This document shows, in pieces, positions 27,003-36,621 of a stretch of DNA of 64,000 nucleotides (the first letter of the stretch is position 1; every line of letters begins with the position of its first letter). Source of the stretch: Pontivivens nitratireducens (GTDB lineage Bacteria > Pseudomonadota > Alphaproteobacteria > Rhodobacterales > Rhodobacteraceae); assembly GCF_014235845.1 (NCBI RefSeq), contig NZ_JACJUQ010000002.1, forward strand, positions 62,001 to 126,000, written 5' to 3'. Below the pieces are notes generated by a model that was not told the DNA's origin, ran no database searches, and saw only the letters and a program-made list of their open reading frames with translations. The translations under genes and the position numbers were made by a program.

Positions 27003-28106
27003 CTACCGCAGGAAGCCGCGGAACCGGCGCAAGGCGAACGCGAACATTGCCGACCCGATGATCGCCAGTGCCAGCAATTGCGGCCAGACCACGGCAAGTC
27101 CCGCGCCCCGGAACAACACCGCCTGTGCCAGCGTGATGAAATGAGTGTTGGGTGCCGCCAGCATGACGTATTGCACCACCTCGGGCATGGATTCCCGTGG
27201 GGTCATTCCACCTGACAGGATCTCCAGCGGCAGCAGCACCAGTAGCAGCAGCATGGCGAATTGCGGCATCGAGCCGGAGATGGTGGCCAGGAGGATTCCC
27301 AGCGAGGTCGTGGCGAACAGATGCAGCGCCGCCCCCACCAGAAACAGCGTGATGGAGCCGGCCACAGGCACGCCCAGAACACCCTGCACCATGAAGGTCA
27401 GCGACAGCCCCGTTGCCAGCAGCACCACGCCGCCCATGCTGAGCACCTTGCTGGTCATGATCTCGACCGCGCTGACCGGCATGACCAGCAAGTGCTCGAC
27501 GGTACCATGCTCCCGCTCCCGGATCAGGGCGGCCCCCGACAGGATGATCGACAGCATGGTCACGGCGCTGATCACTGCCGTCAATGCCCCGAACCATGCG
27601 GGATCCAGTGCGGGGTTGAAGCGGGCGCGCAGGGCCAGCTCGATCGGCACCGCAGCCTCCTGACCGGACCAGCCGGTGATTTCCTGATCGACGATCGCCT
27701 GAATATAGCCCGCGCCGGTAAAGGCCTGGCTGACCCGTGTCGCATCCACATTAAGCTGCAATTCGGGCCGTTCGCCCGCGACGAGGTCACCCTGAAAACC
27801 CGGCGGGATGACCAGCGAGAAGGTATCGATCCCCGCATCCATACGCGCGTCCATCCGGGCTATGTCAATCTGGTCAGGGGTCACGAAGTAGGGAGGCAGG
27901 AACCCATCCGATAGCCGCCGGGACAGGGGGGAGGCGTCCTCATCCACGATGCCGATTGTCGCGCGGTTCAGCGCCTCGGGCATGGCGGTGGCATGGGTGT
28001 AGATGTCCAGGGTAAAGGCATACAGCACCAGCGCCAGAAGCAGCGGATCGCGCAACAGCCCCCGAAATTCCTTGATCGCAAGGTGTAGCACATGCTTGGG
28101 ACGCAT
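27003..28106 (-). CDS. ABC-2 type transporter permease, YhhJ-like
   Basis: 367 residues. N-terminal membrane helix (LLLALVLYAFTLDIYTH), a large periplasmic loop (about 50-175) and then five helices, including AVISAVTMLSIILSGAALIREREHGTVEHLLVMPVS, which holds the ABC-2 motif. It is last in a three-gene operon with the RbbA-type fusion and the HlyD-type adaptor, as in E. coli yhiI-rbbA-yhhJ. Likely part of an exporter; substrate unknown. Confidence 0.88.
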   Translation of the reverse strand: MRPKHVLHLAIKEFRGLLRDPLLLALVLYAFTLDIYTHATAMPEALNRATIGIVDEDASPLSRRLSDGFLPPYFVTPDQIDIARMDARMDAGIDTFSLVIPPGFQGDLVAGERPELQLNVDATRVSQAFTGAGYIQAIVDQEITGWSGQEAAVPIELALRARFNPALDPAWFGALTAVISAVTMLSIILSGAALIREREHGTVEHLLVMPVSAVEIMTSKVLSMGGVVLLATGLSLTFMVQGVLGVPVAGSITLFLVGAALHLFATTSLGILLATISGSMPQFAMLLLLVLLPLEILSGGMTPRESMPEVVQYVMLAAPNTHFITLAQAVLFRGAGLAVVWPQLLALAIIGSAMFAFALRRFRGFLR

Positions 28107-28109
28107 CGC

Positions 28110-30851
28110 TCAGACCTCCTGCTTGCGCACGAAAAACGCACCGAGCGCCACAAGCACCGGCACCAGCAACAGCATCGGCGCAAAGGATCCAGCCAGATCG
28201 CCGAAGTCCAGCGCCTTGGCAAACACCCCGCGTGAGATGGTGACGAAATGGCTGGTCGGGAAAACCTCACCGATGACGCGGCCCATGCCCTCCAGCGAGG
28301 AAACCGGATCAATGATGCCGCCATATTGCGCCGCGGGGATCAGGGTGGCCAGCGCAGTGAAGAACAATGCCGTGACCTGACTGCGGGTGAAGGCCGAGAT
28401 CAGCAGTCCCAGTCCCGTTGACAGGATGACATATACCAGAGCCCCCGCCGATAGCGCCAGAAGGCTGCCCTTGACCGGCACACCGAAGACGAACACCGCC
28501 AATGCCAGCAGCAACAGAAAGTTGAGAAAGCCCAGCACCACATACGGCACCTGTTTGCCCAGCAGGAATTCCAGCCGCTTGGCCGGGGTGACATACAGGT
28601 TCATGATGGAGCCTGTTTCCTTCTCCCGCGCGACGGACAGAACGGCGAGCATCGCCGGGATCAGCATCAGCAAAAGCGGGATCACGGCGGGCACCATGGC
28701 CGCCAGACTCTCCACATCCGGATTGTAGCGATAGCGCATTTGCAGGCTGTAGCTGCCGCTCACGGCATCGTCGCCATAGACTTGGCGCAGTTGATCGGTC
28801 AGCCAGTGAACGTGCATTCCCTGGATATAGCCCCGCACCGTATTCGCGCGCATTGGCATGGCGCCATCGAACCAGGCCGCGATCTGCACGGGGCGGCCCC
28901 GTTTGATATCGGCGGCAAAGCCCGGCGGAATCTCCAGCGCCAGACCGATTTCGCCCGCGCGCATTCGCCGGTCGATATCGGCATGATCGACCGCGGGGGG
29001 CTGCTCCTCGAAATAACGCGAACCGGCCAGATCGTTGACATAGGACTGGCTGGTAATGGTCTGATCGAAATCCAGAACCGCGAATTTGAGATCCTCGATA
29101 TCCATCGAAATGCCGTAACCCAGCACGATCATAAGGATCACGCTGCCCACACTTGCAAGCGTCAGGCGGATCGGATCCCGGCGCAGCTCCAGCCATTCGC
29201 GCCATGAAAAACTCAGCAATCGGGCAAGGCTGAACCGTCCCCGCCGCGGGGATGAGACGGGTGCCCCTTCGGTGACCAGTTCCGCCTGATGCGTGGCCGC
29301 AGGTGTGCTGCTCTCGCTTTGCGCGCGTTCCAGGTGATGAATGAAAGCATCGTCCAGCGTCGCGGCCCCCGCACCCTCACGGATGGCTTCGGGCGTGTCG
29401 CTTACCAGCACGCGACCTTCGTGCATGAGCGAAATCCTGTCGCATCGCGCCGCCTCGGACATATAGTGGGTGGAGATGAAGATCGTCACGCCGTCATTCC
29501 GCGACAGGTCCACCAACGCCTGCCAGAAGATATCGCGCGCGACCGGATCGACACCCGAGGTCGGCTCATCCAGGATCAGCACCTCGGGCCGGTGGATCAG
29601 TGCCACGGCCAGCGACAGCCGCTGCCGGATCCCCAGCGGTAGCCGCAGCGGCAAGCTGTCGAGGACCCCCTCAAGATCGAACCGCTGCGCAAGCTCGTCG
29701 ATCCGTGGCGCGATGCCGTCGTGCGCCATGTCGAACAGCCGGGCATGAAGGTCGAGGTTCTGGCGTACCGTCAGTTCGGAATAGAGCGAGAAGGATTGCG
29801 TCATGTAGCCAATGCGTTTGCGCGTGGCCATGTCACGGGCATCAACCGTTCGGCCGTCGATCCGCGTGGTTCCTTCGACAGGTTCGACAAGCCCCGTCAG
29901 AGCCTTCATCGTCGTCGTCTTGCCGCAGCCGTTTGAGCCGAGAAAACCGAATATCTCACCCTTCGCGATGCGAAAGCTCACATCCTTGACCGCTGCGAAA
30001 TCCCCGAACCGGACGGTCAGGTTCTCCGCCTCGACAACGTAGCCGTCACTGTCTGAAAGGTTCAGTGGCGGGACGATCAGATCGTGGTGCCGGTCGCGCC
30101 TTTCCGGCGGAAGAAGTGCTATGAAAGCTTCCTCAAGGTTGGCGGTACCGGTGCGATCCATGATCTGGGCAGGGCTGCCGGTGGCCAGCACCTTGCCGTC
30201 ATCCATGGCGACCAGATGATCGAATTGCGCGGCCTCCTCCAGATAGGCGCTCGCGACGATCACGCTCATGCCCGGACGCGTCGCGCGGATACGCGCGATC
30301 AGGGACCAGAATTCACGCCGCGACAAGGGATCGACCCCGGTTGTCGGTTCGTCCAGAATCAACAGGTCGGGATCGTGGATCAGCGCGCAGCACAGACCCA
30401 GCTTCTGTTTCATACCGCCAGAGAGCTTGGCCGCCGGGCGGTCGGCAAAGGGGGCCAGATCGGTCGCCTCCAGCAGATCGGCAATCCGTCTTTCGCGCTC
30501 CTGCCGGCTCTCACCGAAAAGCCTGCCGAAGAAGTCCACATTCTCCCGCACCGAGAGCGTCGGATAGAGATTGCGCCCCAGCCCCTGCGGCATATAGGCG
30601 ATGCGCGGACAGACCCGGGCGCGATGCCGCGCGCGGCGCATGTCGCCCCCCAGCACGTCAAGCTGCCCGGCCTGCATCTTCCGCGCCCCGGCAATCAGCG
30701 CCAGAAGGCTGGATTTGCCCACCCCGTCCGGCCCGATCAGGCCGACGATGCAGCCCCCCGGCAGGTCAATCGAAACCGCATCGAGCGCGCGGACCTTGCC
30801 ATAGAGAAGCGAAAGCTCCTCCGCCCGCACCACAGGCCCGGTGGCCGTCAT
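28110..30851 (-). CDS. rbbA: RbbA-type fusion: two ABC ATPase domains plus ABC-2 permease
   Basis: 913 residues. First ATPase: Walker [10 protein letters not shown] near 37-45, signature [10 protein letters not shown] near 143, Walker [14 protein letters not shown] near 167. Second ATPase: Walker [11 protein letters not shown] near 305, a degenerate signature [12 protein letters not shown], and Walker [14 protein letters not shown] near 435. From about residue 545 there is one helix, a large periplasmic loop and five C-terminal helices of the ABC-2 type. E. coli RbbA was described as a ribosome-associated ATPase, but the layout and the neighbours fit an exporter. The start overlaps the upstream adaptor stop (30848-30851). 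Confidence 0.92.
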   Translation of the reverse strand: MTATGPVVRAEELSLLYGKVRALDAVSIDLPGGCIVGLIGPDGVGKSSLLALIAGARKMQAGQLDVLGGDMRRARHRARVCPRIAYMPQGLGRNLYPTLSVRENVDFFGRLFGESRQERERRIADLLEATDLAPFADRPAAKLSGGMKQKLGLCCALIHDPDLLILDEPTTGVDPLSRREFWSLIARIRATRPGMSVIVASAYLEEAAQFDHLVAMDDGKVLATGSPAQIMDRTGTANLEEAFIALLPPERRDRHHDLIVPPLNLSDSDGYVVEAENLTVRFGDFAAVKDVSFRIAKGEIFGFLGSNGCGKTTTMKALTGLVEPVEGTTRIDGRTVDARDMATRKRIGYMTQSFSLYSELTVRQNLDLHARLFDMAHDGIAPRIDELAQRFDLEGVLDSLPLRLPLGIRQRLSLAVALIHRPEVLILDEPTSGVDPVARDIFWQALVDLSRNDGVTIFISTHYMSEAARCDRISLMHEGRVLVSDTPEAIREGAGAATLDDAFIHHLERAQSESSTPAATHQAELVTEGAPVSSPRRGRFSLARLLSFSWREWLELRRDPIRLTLASVGSVILMIVLGYGISMDIEDLKFAVLDFDQTITSQSYVNDLAGSRYFEEQPPAVDHADIDRRMRAGEIGLALEIPPGFAADIKRGRPVQIAAWFDGAMPMRANTVRGYIQGMHVHWLTDQLRQVYGDDAVSGSYSLQMRYRYNPDVESLAAMVPAVIPLLLMLIPAMLAVLSVAREKETGSIMNLYVTPAKRLEFLLGKQVPYVVLGFLNFLLLLALAVFVFGVPVKGSLLALSAGALVYVILSTGLGLLISAFTRSQVTALFFTALATLIPAAQYGGIIDPVSSLEGMGRVIGEVFPTSHFVTISRGVFAKALDFGDLAGSFAPMLLLVPVLVALGAFFVRKQEV

Positions 30852-31915
30852 TCCAGCACCCTGCCTTCAGCTTCCTCCGGCCAGGGCTGTGTGGGATCCA
30901 GTCGAACCCAGGCGACGCCGGGCAGTCCGGTCTTGATGTAATCCAAGTATTTTCCCAACAGCTCCGGCGCGATCCGGGCGCGGACCCGAAACATCAGCTT
31001 TTCGCGCTCGATCTCGGTCTCAACCGTTTTCGGGGTGAATTGCGCCACGTCCGAGACAAAGGAGATCTCGGCGGGAATGACGATGTCCGGTGCCGCATCC
31101 AGAATCAGGCGAACCTCGGTTCCCGGCCCGGTACGCCCTGCCGCCGCGGTTTGCAGGAAGAACGTCATGTAGACATCGTTGAGGTCGATCATGTTGATCA
31201 CCCGCCCGCCGGCACCCATCACTTCACCCGCTTGGGCAACGATGTATTGCACCCGCCCCGGCCGGGGTGCCTTCAGCGTGCTGTCCTCGATCTGCACGTC
31301 GATCGCTTCTATCATTGCCGTGGCCGCCGTCACCGCCACTTCGGCCCCGACCACCGCTGCCTCGGCTGCGGAAACCCCGATCCGCGCCCCCGCGAGCATC
31401 GCCTCCGCCGAGGCGACTGCGGCCTCGGCGCCGAGCGCGTTCGACCTGTCGATATCAAGTTGCCGCTCGGACGCGACACTGTTGCCTGCCAGCGCCTCGG
31501 AACGGGCGAACTGGCGCTGGGCTGCATCAAGGGCCGATTGCTGCTGGGCCAGAACCGCTTCGGCGGCGCGCACTTCGGCCTCACGCTGCTGGATCGTCAG
31601 CCGGGCGCTCTCAACCGAAATCTCGGCGCGGAGCAGTTGCGCCTCCGCCTCATGGCGGTTGGCGGTCAACTGACGTGTGTCGAGCACGGCCAGCGGTTGG
31701 CCGGCTTCGACCAGTTCACCCTCTCGAACCAGGATCGTCTCAATCCGGCCGGGAAGTTTCGAGGCGACGTCGATCTCGACCGCTTCGACGCGTCCATTGC
31801 CATGGGCGAACCCCTCGGGAACCGTGCCGTTGCCGGTGTCCTGCCAGAACAGAAAACCCACCACGGCGCAGACCACGGCAATCGCGGTGTAGAGGAGATA
31901 TCTGGGATTTTTCAT
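30848..31915 (-). CDS. HlyD-family secretion adaptor, YhiI-like
   Basis: 355 residues. Membrane anchor at the N-terminus ([18 protein letters not shown]), then a lipoyl half ([20 protein letters not shown]), a long alanine/glutamate-rich coiled coil (about residues 85-205) and a beta-barrel. First gene of the yhiI-rbbA-yhhJ type operon. ATG 31915 was chosen because the anchor starts there. An FNR-type box sits 64 bp upstream, so the operon may respond to oxygen limitation. Confidence 0.9.
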   Translation of the reverse strand: MKNPRYLLYTAIAVVCAVVGFLFWQDTGNGTVPEGFAHGNGRVEAVEIDVASKLPGRIETILVREGELVEAGQPLAVLDTRQLTANRHEAEAQLLRAEISVESARLTIQQREAEVRAAEAVLAQQQSALDAAQRQFARSEALAGNSVASERQLDIDRSNALGAEAAVASAEAMLAGARIGVSAAEAAVVGAEVAVTAATAMIEAIDVQIEDSTLKAPRPGRVQYIVAQAGEVMGAGGRVINMIDLNDVYMTFFLQTAAAGRTGPGTEVRLILDAAPDIVIPAEISFVSDVAQFTPKTVETEIEREKLMFRVRARIAPELLGKYLDYIKTGLPGVAWVRLDPTQPWPEEAEGRVLE

Positions 31916-31979
31916 GCTGGGCTCGATTGTTGTAAGGGGCCGGATTTGACCCTGCCTAATGGACCGAGCGATCGGGCGT

Positions 31980-31993
31980 TTGACATCCGTCAA
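31980..31993. promoter_or_regulatory. FNR/FixK-type box upstream of the yhiI-type gene
   Basis: TTGAC-ATCC-GTCAA. It lies 64 bp upstream of the minus-strand start at 31915 and just past the hdeD stop. Confidence 0.65.
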
Positions 31994-32011
31994 TCCGGGC
32001 GGGGCATAGCT

Positions 32012-32569
32012 TCAAACGACGTGCCGCGCCGAAATGGCAATCAAGACCATGGAGATGCCGGTGCTGACAAAATCGATGCCGAATAGCACGCCAAGGACGA
32101 CCGCTGACGCCTCCGGCAGGGCCACGAGGACAAACGCACCCAATGCGATGCTGATCAAAGCCGAAGCCAGGATCCATCCCCACCCACGGGCCGGGCGCGC
32201 CCAGAACGCGAAGGAGGATTGCGCAGCACCTGTCAGCAGGAAAATGAGTCCCACCAGAACCGTCAGCGCGATCAGGCCTTGCGCGGGAAACACGATCAGA
32301 AGAGCCCCCGCCACCAGCGGCACGAGGCCCCCTGCAAGCTGCCAGCCAAAGAGGCCAGTTCCACGGAACGAGAATGACGAGGCAACGGCCACGACACCGC
32401 TTATGAACAAAAGCCAGCCAATCAGGATGCCAAGGATCAGCGAACTGACCACCGGCATGAGGAGCGCCCCGATGCCGAGCACAATCATCACGATCCCGAT
32501 CCAGAACCAGATTTTCCGCAATCGCGCCAGGGTGATTGCGGGTTGAGATCTAGTGGAAGTAACTGCCAT
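32012..32569 (-). CDS. HdeD family membrane protein
   Basis: 185 residues with six hydrophobic helices in three pairs, as in HdeD/DUF308 proteins: IWFWIGIVMIVLGIGALLMP first, GWLLFISGVVAVASSFS third or so, and ASAVVLGVLFGIDFVSTGISMVLIAI last. HdeD is linked to acid resistance in enterics; in alphaproteobacteria its role is unclear. ATG 32569 begins the hydrophobic unit; the longer upstream frame runs through the promoter. It is divergent from cbpA across an FNR-type box. Confidence 0.85.
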   Translation of the reverse strand: MAVTSTRSQPAITLARLRKIWFWIGIVMIVLGIGALLMPVVSSLILGILIGWLLFISGVVAVASSFSFRGTGLFGWQLAGGLVPLVAGALLIVFPAQGLIALTVLVGLIFLLTGAAQSSFAFWARPARGWGWILASALISIALGAFVLVALPEASAVVLGVLFGIDFVSTGISMVLIAISARHVV

Positions 32570-32874
32570 TTTAGCTCTTTGCCTCCGTGAAAAGCGGCGT
32601 GGTCGGCGCCGACATTGATACGACCGGGCTTCGGTGGCCAATGTCCGGTTCCCGCATTCTGATCGCTGTCTATCCGGTCGCGCAACGCGGCAATTGACGC
32701 TCATCAATTGGTGAACGCGAAACTGTTGCCAGGTGTCAGGGTGACAGTAATCTGGTCTGAGATGCTCGCGACCGTCATCAGGGGCAGCTGTGGCGGCGCG
32801 GAACTGACATTGATCAATGCGGAACGTGGTCGCCGTGATACCCTTGGTCAAACTGCAATCAAGACAGGTTCAGC
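32570..32874. other. divergent promoter region hdeD/cbpA
   Basis: 305 bp without a gene. Contains one strong FNR-type box at 32694-32707. A second dyad, TTGATCAA near 32812, lacks the correct spacing. Confidence 0.5.
32694..32707. promoter_or_regulatory. FNR/FixK-type box between hdeD and cbpA
   Basis: TTGAC-GCTC-ATCAA, inside a longer dyad CAATTGA...TCAATTG (32691-32710). It is 125 bp from the hdeD start and 168 bp from the cbpA start. Confidence 0.65.
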
Positions 32875-33804
32875 ATGGATTTCGAGGATTATTACAAGAC
32901 GTTGGGCGTGGCGCGGGATGCGAGCCAGGACGATATCCGCAAGGCCTATCGCAAGCTTGCGCGGAAATTTCATCCCGACATCAACAAGGACGCCGATGCC
33001 GAGGCGCGTTTCAAGGCAGTGAACGAGGCGCATGAGGTTCTCAAGGATCCCGAACGGCGGGCGGCATATGACCAATTAGGGGCGGAGCCGCAGGGCGCGG
33101 GCCCGTTTCAACCGCCACCCGGTTGGGACAGCGGTTTCGAATTCACAGGTGCCGGCCCGCACGACAACGAGGGCTTCAGCGACTTTTTCGAGACCCTGTT
33201 CAGGCGCGGCGCGACCTCGCATGGTGATTTCAATGCGGGCCAGGGTCGTGACAGCCATGCGCGCATCACGATCGACATCGAGGATTCCTATCGCGGCGCG
33301 ACCCGTGTTCTCCACCTGCGGATGCCGGTGGTTGACCGTTCCGGGCAGGTCTCGTTGGAGGACCGCAAGATCTCCGTCACCATTCCGAAGGGTATACGCG
33401 AAAGTCAGCATATCCGCCTGAAGGGGCAGGGCGGACCGGCGGCTGGCGGTGGTCAGGCTGGAGACCTCTTCCTTGAGGTCTCCTTCGCGGCGCATCCCAC
33501 CTATCATGCCGAAGGGGCGGACCTTTACGTGACGCTGCCCGTCGCCCCGTGGGAGGCCGCGCTGGGTGGGCATGTGATAATGCCCACGCCCGGCGGCAAG
33601 GTTGATCTGCGCATCCCGAAAAACGCCCGCTCCGGCCAGAAACTCCGGCTGAAGGGCAAGGGCCTGCCGGGGCGGTCGCCGGGGGACATATTCGCCACGC
33701 TGAAGATCGTGAATCCCGACGTGTCCACAGATGAAGCGCGCGCATTGTTCGAACGGATGGCGAGGGAACTGCCCTTCGATCCGCGCGCCCAGATGAAAGG
33801 ATAG
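32875..33804 (+). CDS. cbpA: DnaJ-class co-chaperone, CbpA family
   Basis: 309 residues. J domain at about 1-68 with the HPD tripeptide (KFHPDINKDAD). A Gly/Phe-containing linker follows, with no zinc-finger repeats, then two DnaJ C-terminal beta domains (ARITIDIEDSYRGATR near 125; LPVAPWEAALGGHV near 225). This is the CbpA architecture: J domain that stimulates DnaK, plus substrate-binding domains. The cbpM gene follows after 3 bp. Confidence 0.92.
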   Translation: MDFEDYYKTLGVARDASQDDIRKAYRKLARKFHPDINKDADAEARFKAVNEAHEVLKDPERRAAYDQLGAEPQGAGPFQPPPGWDSGFEFTGAGPHDNEGFSDFFETLFRRGATSHGDFNAGQGRDSHARITIDIEDSYRGATRVLHLRMPVVDRSGQVSLEDRKISVTIPKGIRESQHIRLKGQGGPAAGGGQAGDLFLEVSFAAHPTYHAEGADLYVTLPVAPWEAALGGHVIMPTPGGKVDLRIPKNARSGQKLRLKGKGLPGRSPGDIFATLKIVNPDVSTDEARALFERMARELPFDPRAQMKG

Positions 33805-33807
33805 GCC

Positions 33808-34107
33808 ATGAAGAAGGCAACACCCGAGACGGAAATCCTCGACACCCTAACACTGGAAGACCTGTGCCGGTTTTGCCAGGCGGATGAAGCCTGGGTGATC
33901 GAATTGGTCGATGAGGGCGTTCTGGAACCCATGGGCGCCACGGTCCGGCGCTGGCGGTTCGAGGGCGTCAGCATCGCACGCGCCAAACGCGCACGCCGCC
34001 TGAACCGCGATCTGGGGATCAACACGGCCGGTATCGCGATGGTGCTGGACCTTCTGGATGAACGCGAGGCGATGATCCGCAGGCTTTCCCGATACGAAGG
34101 CGTCTAG
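33808..34107 (+). CDS. cbpM: chaperone modulator CbpM
   Basis: 99 residues of the MerR-like CbpM family: LTLEDLCRFCQADEAWVIELVDEGVLEP near the N-terminus, then WRFEGVSIARAKRARRLNRDLGIN. CbpM binds the CbpA J domain and restrains it. It sits 3 bp after cbpA and 3 bp before the DUF5765 gene, so the three form one operon. Confidence 0.88.
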   Translation: MKKATPETEILDTLTLEDLCRFCQADEAWVIELVDEGVLEPMGATVRRWRFEGVSIARAKRARRLNRDLGINTAGIAMVLDLLDEREAMIRRLSRYEGV

Positions 34108-34110
34108 GCG

Positions 34111-34833
34111 ATGTGCTGGAGCGTGGAAGCCTCGGTCGCGATGGTAGGCTTCGGTTCGGTTGCGACCAGCCTTGCCTGGCACCGGGGGCAGCCCGCTGCG
34201 ATCTGGGGCACACTTGGCTATTTTACGGCGATGGAGGCATTGCAGGTCGCAGGATACGGGGTGCTGGGCCAATGTGGAACGCCCCAGAACCGCGCCGTCA
34301 CCTTGCTGTCCTATCTGCACATCGTGTTTCAGCCGATCGTGATCAATCTGTTCGTCCTGCAACTCGTCCCTGCGCAGGTCAGGCAGCGGGTGCAGGGCTG
34401 GGTTCTGGGGCTTGCGGGGGTTTCCGCGGCGGTCATGCTCTTGCAACTTGTCCCGGTGGAGGCTTTCGGGCGCTGCGTCCCGGGCCAACCGCTTTGCGCC
34501 GATCAACTGTGCACGGTTTCGGGCACGTGGCATATCGCGTGGGATATTCCTTATAACGGGCTGTTGGTGCCGCTTGAATCCGCGTTCGGCTTCGGCTCCG
34601 GCTTTCCGACCTATATGGTGGCTGTGTTCGTCCTGCCGCTGCTTTACGGGGCATGGCGTTTCGTTCTGTTGCACGTCTTTGCGGGGCCGGTGCTGTCCTG
34701 GATGCTGACCAGTGACCCGAACGAGATGCCGGCGGTCTGGTGCCTGTTCTCGATCATGATCCTTTGTGTGGGGTTGAGCCCCGCCCTGCGCCGGACCGTC
34801 TCTTCGCGCACATGGTGGGGCGTTCGGGTCTGA
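34111..34833 (+). CDS. DUF5765 family membrane protein
   Basis: 240 residues, seven or so hydrophobic segments, beginning MCWSVEASVAMVGFGSV. The conserved parts include ALQVAGYGVLGQCGTPQNR and QLCTVSGTWHIAWDIPYNG. The pattern is that of DUF5765, an uncharacterised membrane family common in Rhodobacterales. Cotranscribed with cbpA-cbpM, which ties it to protein stress or low-oxygen survival; function unknown. Confidence 0.8.
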   Translation: MCWSVEASVAMVGFGSVATSLAWHRGQPAAIWGTLGYFTAMEALQVAGYGVLGQCGTPQNRAVTLLSYLHIVFQPIVINLFVLQLVPAQVRQRVQGWVLGLAGVSAAVMLLQLVPVEAFGRCVPGQPLCADQLCTVSGTWHIAWDIPYNGLLVPLESAFGFGSGFPTYMVAVFVLPLLYGAWRFVLLHVFAGPVLSWMLTSDPNEMPAVWCLFSIMILCVGLSPALRRTVSSRTWWGVRV

Positions 34834-34860
34834 TACGCGGTTAGCTCGCCCCGCCGGGCG

Positions 34861-34874
34861 TTGACATTCCTCAA
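34861..34874. promoter_or_regulatory. FNR/FixK-type box upstream of an SDR gene
   Basis: TTGAC-ATTC-CTCAA, 58 bp before the start at 34933. Confidence 0.6.
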
Positions 34875-34932
34875 CAGGCGGGTGGGTGCGATGCTTCATG
34901 CTGACACCATCCAATCACTGCAGGAGGTCAGG

Positions 34933-35703
34933 ATGGGTATCGTTGATGGTAAGGTCGCTCTTGTAACCGGTTCGGGCGCGGGAATCGGTCGTGCGACGGC
35001 GCTGAAGTTCGCGGAGCAGGGCGCAAAGGTCGTTGTCTGCGACATTGATCTGGCGGCGGCGGAAGAAACTGCCGACATGATCAGGAACGCGGGTGGAGAG
35101 GCCGCCAGTGTGGCCGCCGATGTGTCGGATCCCGAAGCGGTCGCTGCGTTGATCAAAGAGACTGTTGCCACGTTTGGCAGGCTCGACTGCGCGGTCAACA
35201 ATGCGGGGATCGAAGGGCGGATCGCCCCGTTGCTCGATCAGAAGGTGGAGGATTTCGACCGGGTGATCGCGGTCAATCTGCGCGGTGGGTTCCTCTGCCT
35301 GCAGGCTGAAATACGGCAGATGCAGGAAAACGGCGGCGGGGCCATCGTCAATCTGGCATCCATAGCGGGCCTGGTGGGATTTGTTAACCTGTCACCCTAT
35401 GTGGCGACCAAGCATGGCATGAACGGTCTGACCAAGAACGCCGCGCTGGAATACGGGAAAAGCGGAATTCGCGTGAATTCGGTCTGTCCCGGTGGGATCG
35501 ACACCCGGATGCTCGATTCACTTTCCGAGCAAGCAACGGGGGGCGCGCAAACTGCCGACGAGATGATGAGCCCGCTGCACCCGATCGGCCGGATCGGAAA
35601 ACCGCAAGAGGTGGCGGAACTGATCGTCTGGCTTTGCTCACCCGGCGCAAGTTTTGTGACCGGAGCCAACATCCCGGTAGACGGCGGTTTCGTCGCGCAA
35701 TGA
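34933..35703 (+). CDS. short-chain dehydrogenase/reductase (SDR)
   Basis: 256 residues, classical SDR: TGSGAGIG near residue 13, D at the end of strand 2 (CDIDLAAAEE) suggesting NAD(H), NNAG near 90, Ser in NLASIAG, YVATK near 157 and a C-terminal GANIPVDGGF. CAGGAGGTCAGG just before ATG 34933 is a strong ribosome site, and the FNR-type box suggests induction at low oxygen. Sister of the SDR at 17481-18245. Substrate unknown; redox balancing during fermentation is an inference. Confidence 0.9.
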   Translation: MGIVDGKVALVTGSGAGIGRATALKFAEQGAKVVVCDIDLAAAEETADMIRNAGGEAASVAADVSDPEAVAALIKETVATFGRLDCAVNNAGIEGRIAPLLDQKVEDFDRVIAVNLRGGFLCLQAEIRQMQENGGGAIVNLASIAGLVGFVNLSPYVATKHGMNGLTKNAALEYGKSGIRVNSVCPGGIDTRMLDSLSEQATGGAQTADEMMSPLHPIGRIGKPQEVAELIVWLCSPGASFVTGANIPVDGGFVAQ

Positions 35704-35710
35704 AGGGCGA

Positions 35711-35756
35711 TGGCCAGGCTGCCTGTTGTGGTCGAACAGAACTGGCAGCCTGGCCA
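35711..35756. terminator. strong inverted repeat between convergent SDR and fnr-type genes
   Basis: A perfect 13-bp inverted repeat, TGGCCAGGCTGCC (35711-35723) and GGCAGCCTGGCCA (35744-35756), fills the 80-bp space between two converging genes. No T-run follows, but position and strength suggest a bidirectional transcription stop. Confidence 0.55.
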
Positions 35757-35783
35757 CGTCAAAGGCGAGCAAGTCGTCGCGCC

Positions 35784-36479
35784 TCAGTCCTCGTCGCCCT
35801 GGGCAAGGGATGTCAGCGCCGTCGGTCGCAGGATGACGACCGTATGGATGTTCTCGATCTCGATGATCCCGCTCTTGCGCATCTGGGTCAGGGTGCGGCT
35901 GACGGTCTCGGTCGTCAGGCCCAGGAAATCGGCGATGTCGGCGCGGCGCATCGGCAGATCCACCTTGCCGATGCCATTCTCATAGCGCCCGACCCGACCT
36001 GCCAGCACGTTGAGGAAGGACGCGACCTTTTCGACGGCCGATTTGCGACCCAGCATCATGAAGTGATCCTGCATGGCGCTGATTTCGCTCAAGGCGGCCT
36101 GCAAAAGCTCGCCGTGCAACTCGATATCGCTCTCACCGTTTTCAAGCAGGCTTTTGCGATAGGGTTGCAGACACGTGTCGACCAGCGCGTCGCAATCGGT
36201 GTGGTGACAGCCTGCGGCGGGAAAGCCCACGACATCGCCGGGATAGCCGAACGCGATGACCTGACGGCGGCCATTCTCCAAAAGACGCGTCAGGCGCAGA
36301 ACCCCCGAGGTTACCTGATAAAGCCAGGTCACCTCATCCCCTTCGTAGAACAGATAGGCACCTGCCTTTATCTGCGCTTCGCGAGCGCTAAGGCAGGGTC
36401 TGGAGATACTGGGCACCGCGGTGCGGCTCTGATAATCGGCGGATAGCGTGACATACATCTTGTGGCCCCCATTTTCCAT
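35784..36479 (-). CDS. Crp/Fnr family regulator, FixK-like
   Basis: 231 residues. Cyclic-nucleotide-like sensor fold (about 35-130), a dimer helix and a C-terminal winged HTH (RRADIADFLGLTTETVSRTLTQMRKSGII). The recognition helix has E-x-x-S-R, the FNR/FixK determinant for TTGAY half-sites, matching the boxes of this region. It lacks the N-terminal Cys cluster of O2-sensing FNR: its cysteines are C29, C91, C96 and C103. It is therefore FixK-like, or senses by another arrangement. Start 36479 or 36458; neither has a good ribosome site. Divergent from the response regulator gene. Confidence 0.88.
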   Translation of the reverse strand: MENGGHKMYVTLSADYQSRTAVPSISRPCLSAREAQIKAGAYLFYEGDEVTWLYQVTSGVLRLTRLLENGRRQVIAFGYPGDVVGFPAAGCHHTDCDALVDTCLQPYRKSLLENGESDIELHGELLQAALSEISAMQDHFMMLGRKSAVEKVASFLNVLAGRVGRYENGIGKVDLPMRRADIADFLGLTTETVSRTLTQMRKSGIIEIENIHTVVILRPTALTSLAQGDED

Positions 36480-36621
36480 TTGGGTGTCAACATGCGTGCG
36501 CGGCGTAACTCTATTCGCGTTGAAGTTGTCTGAAAGTGTATCTTTTTGTATGAAGATGATCGAAGCGTGGCCCGGATGCTGCGCTTCTGAAGCATAAAAC
36601 AGGCAGGATCAGGGGGTTGCG

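Noticed and set aside
32809-32825. TTGATCAATG near the cbpA start as another FNR box
   Set aside because: The two half-sites overlap directly; FNR needs four bases between TTGAT and ATCAA.
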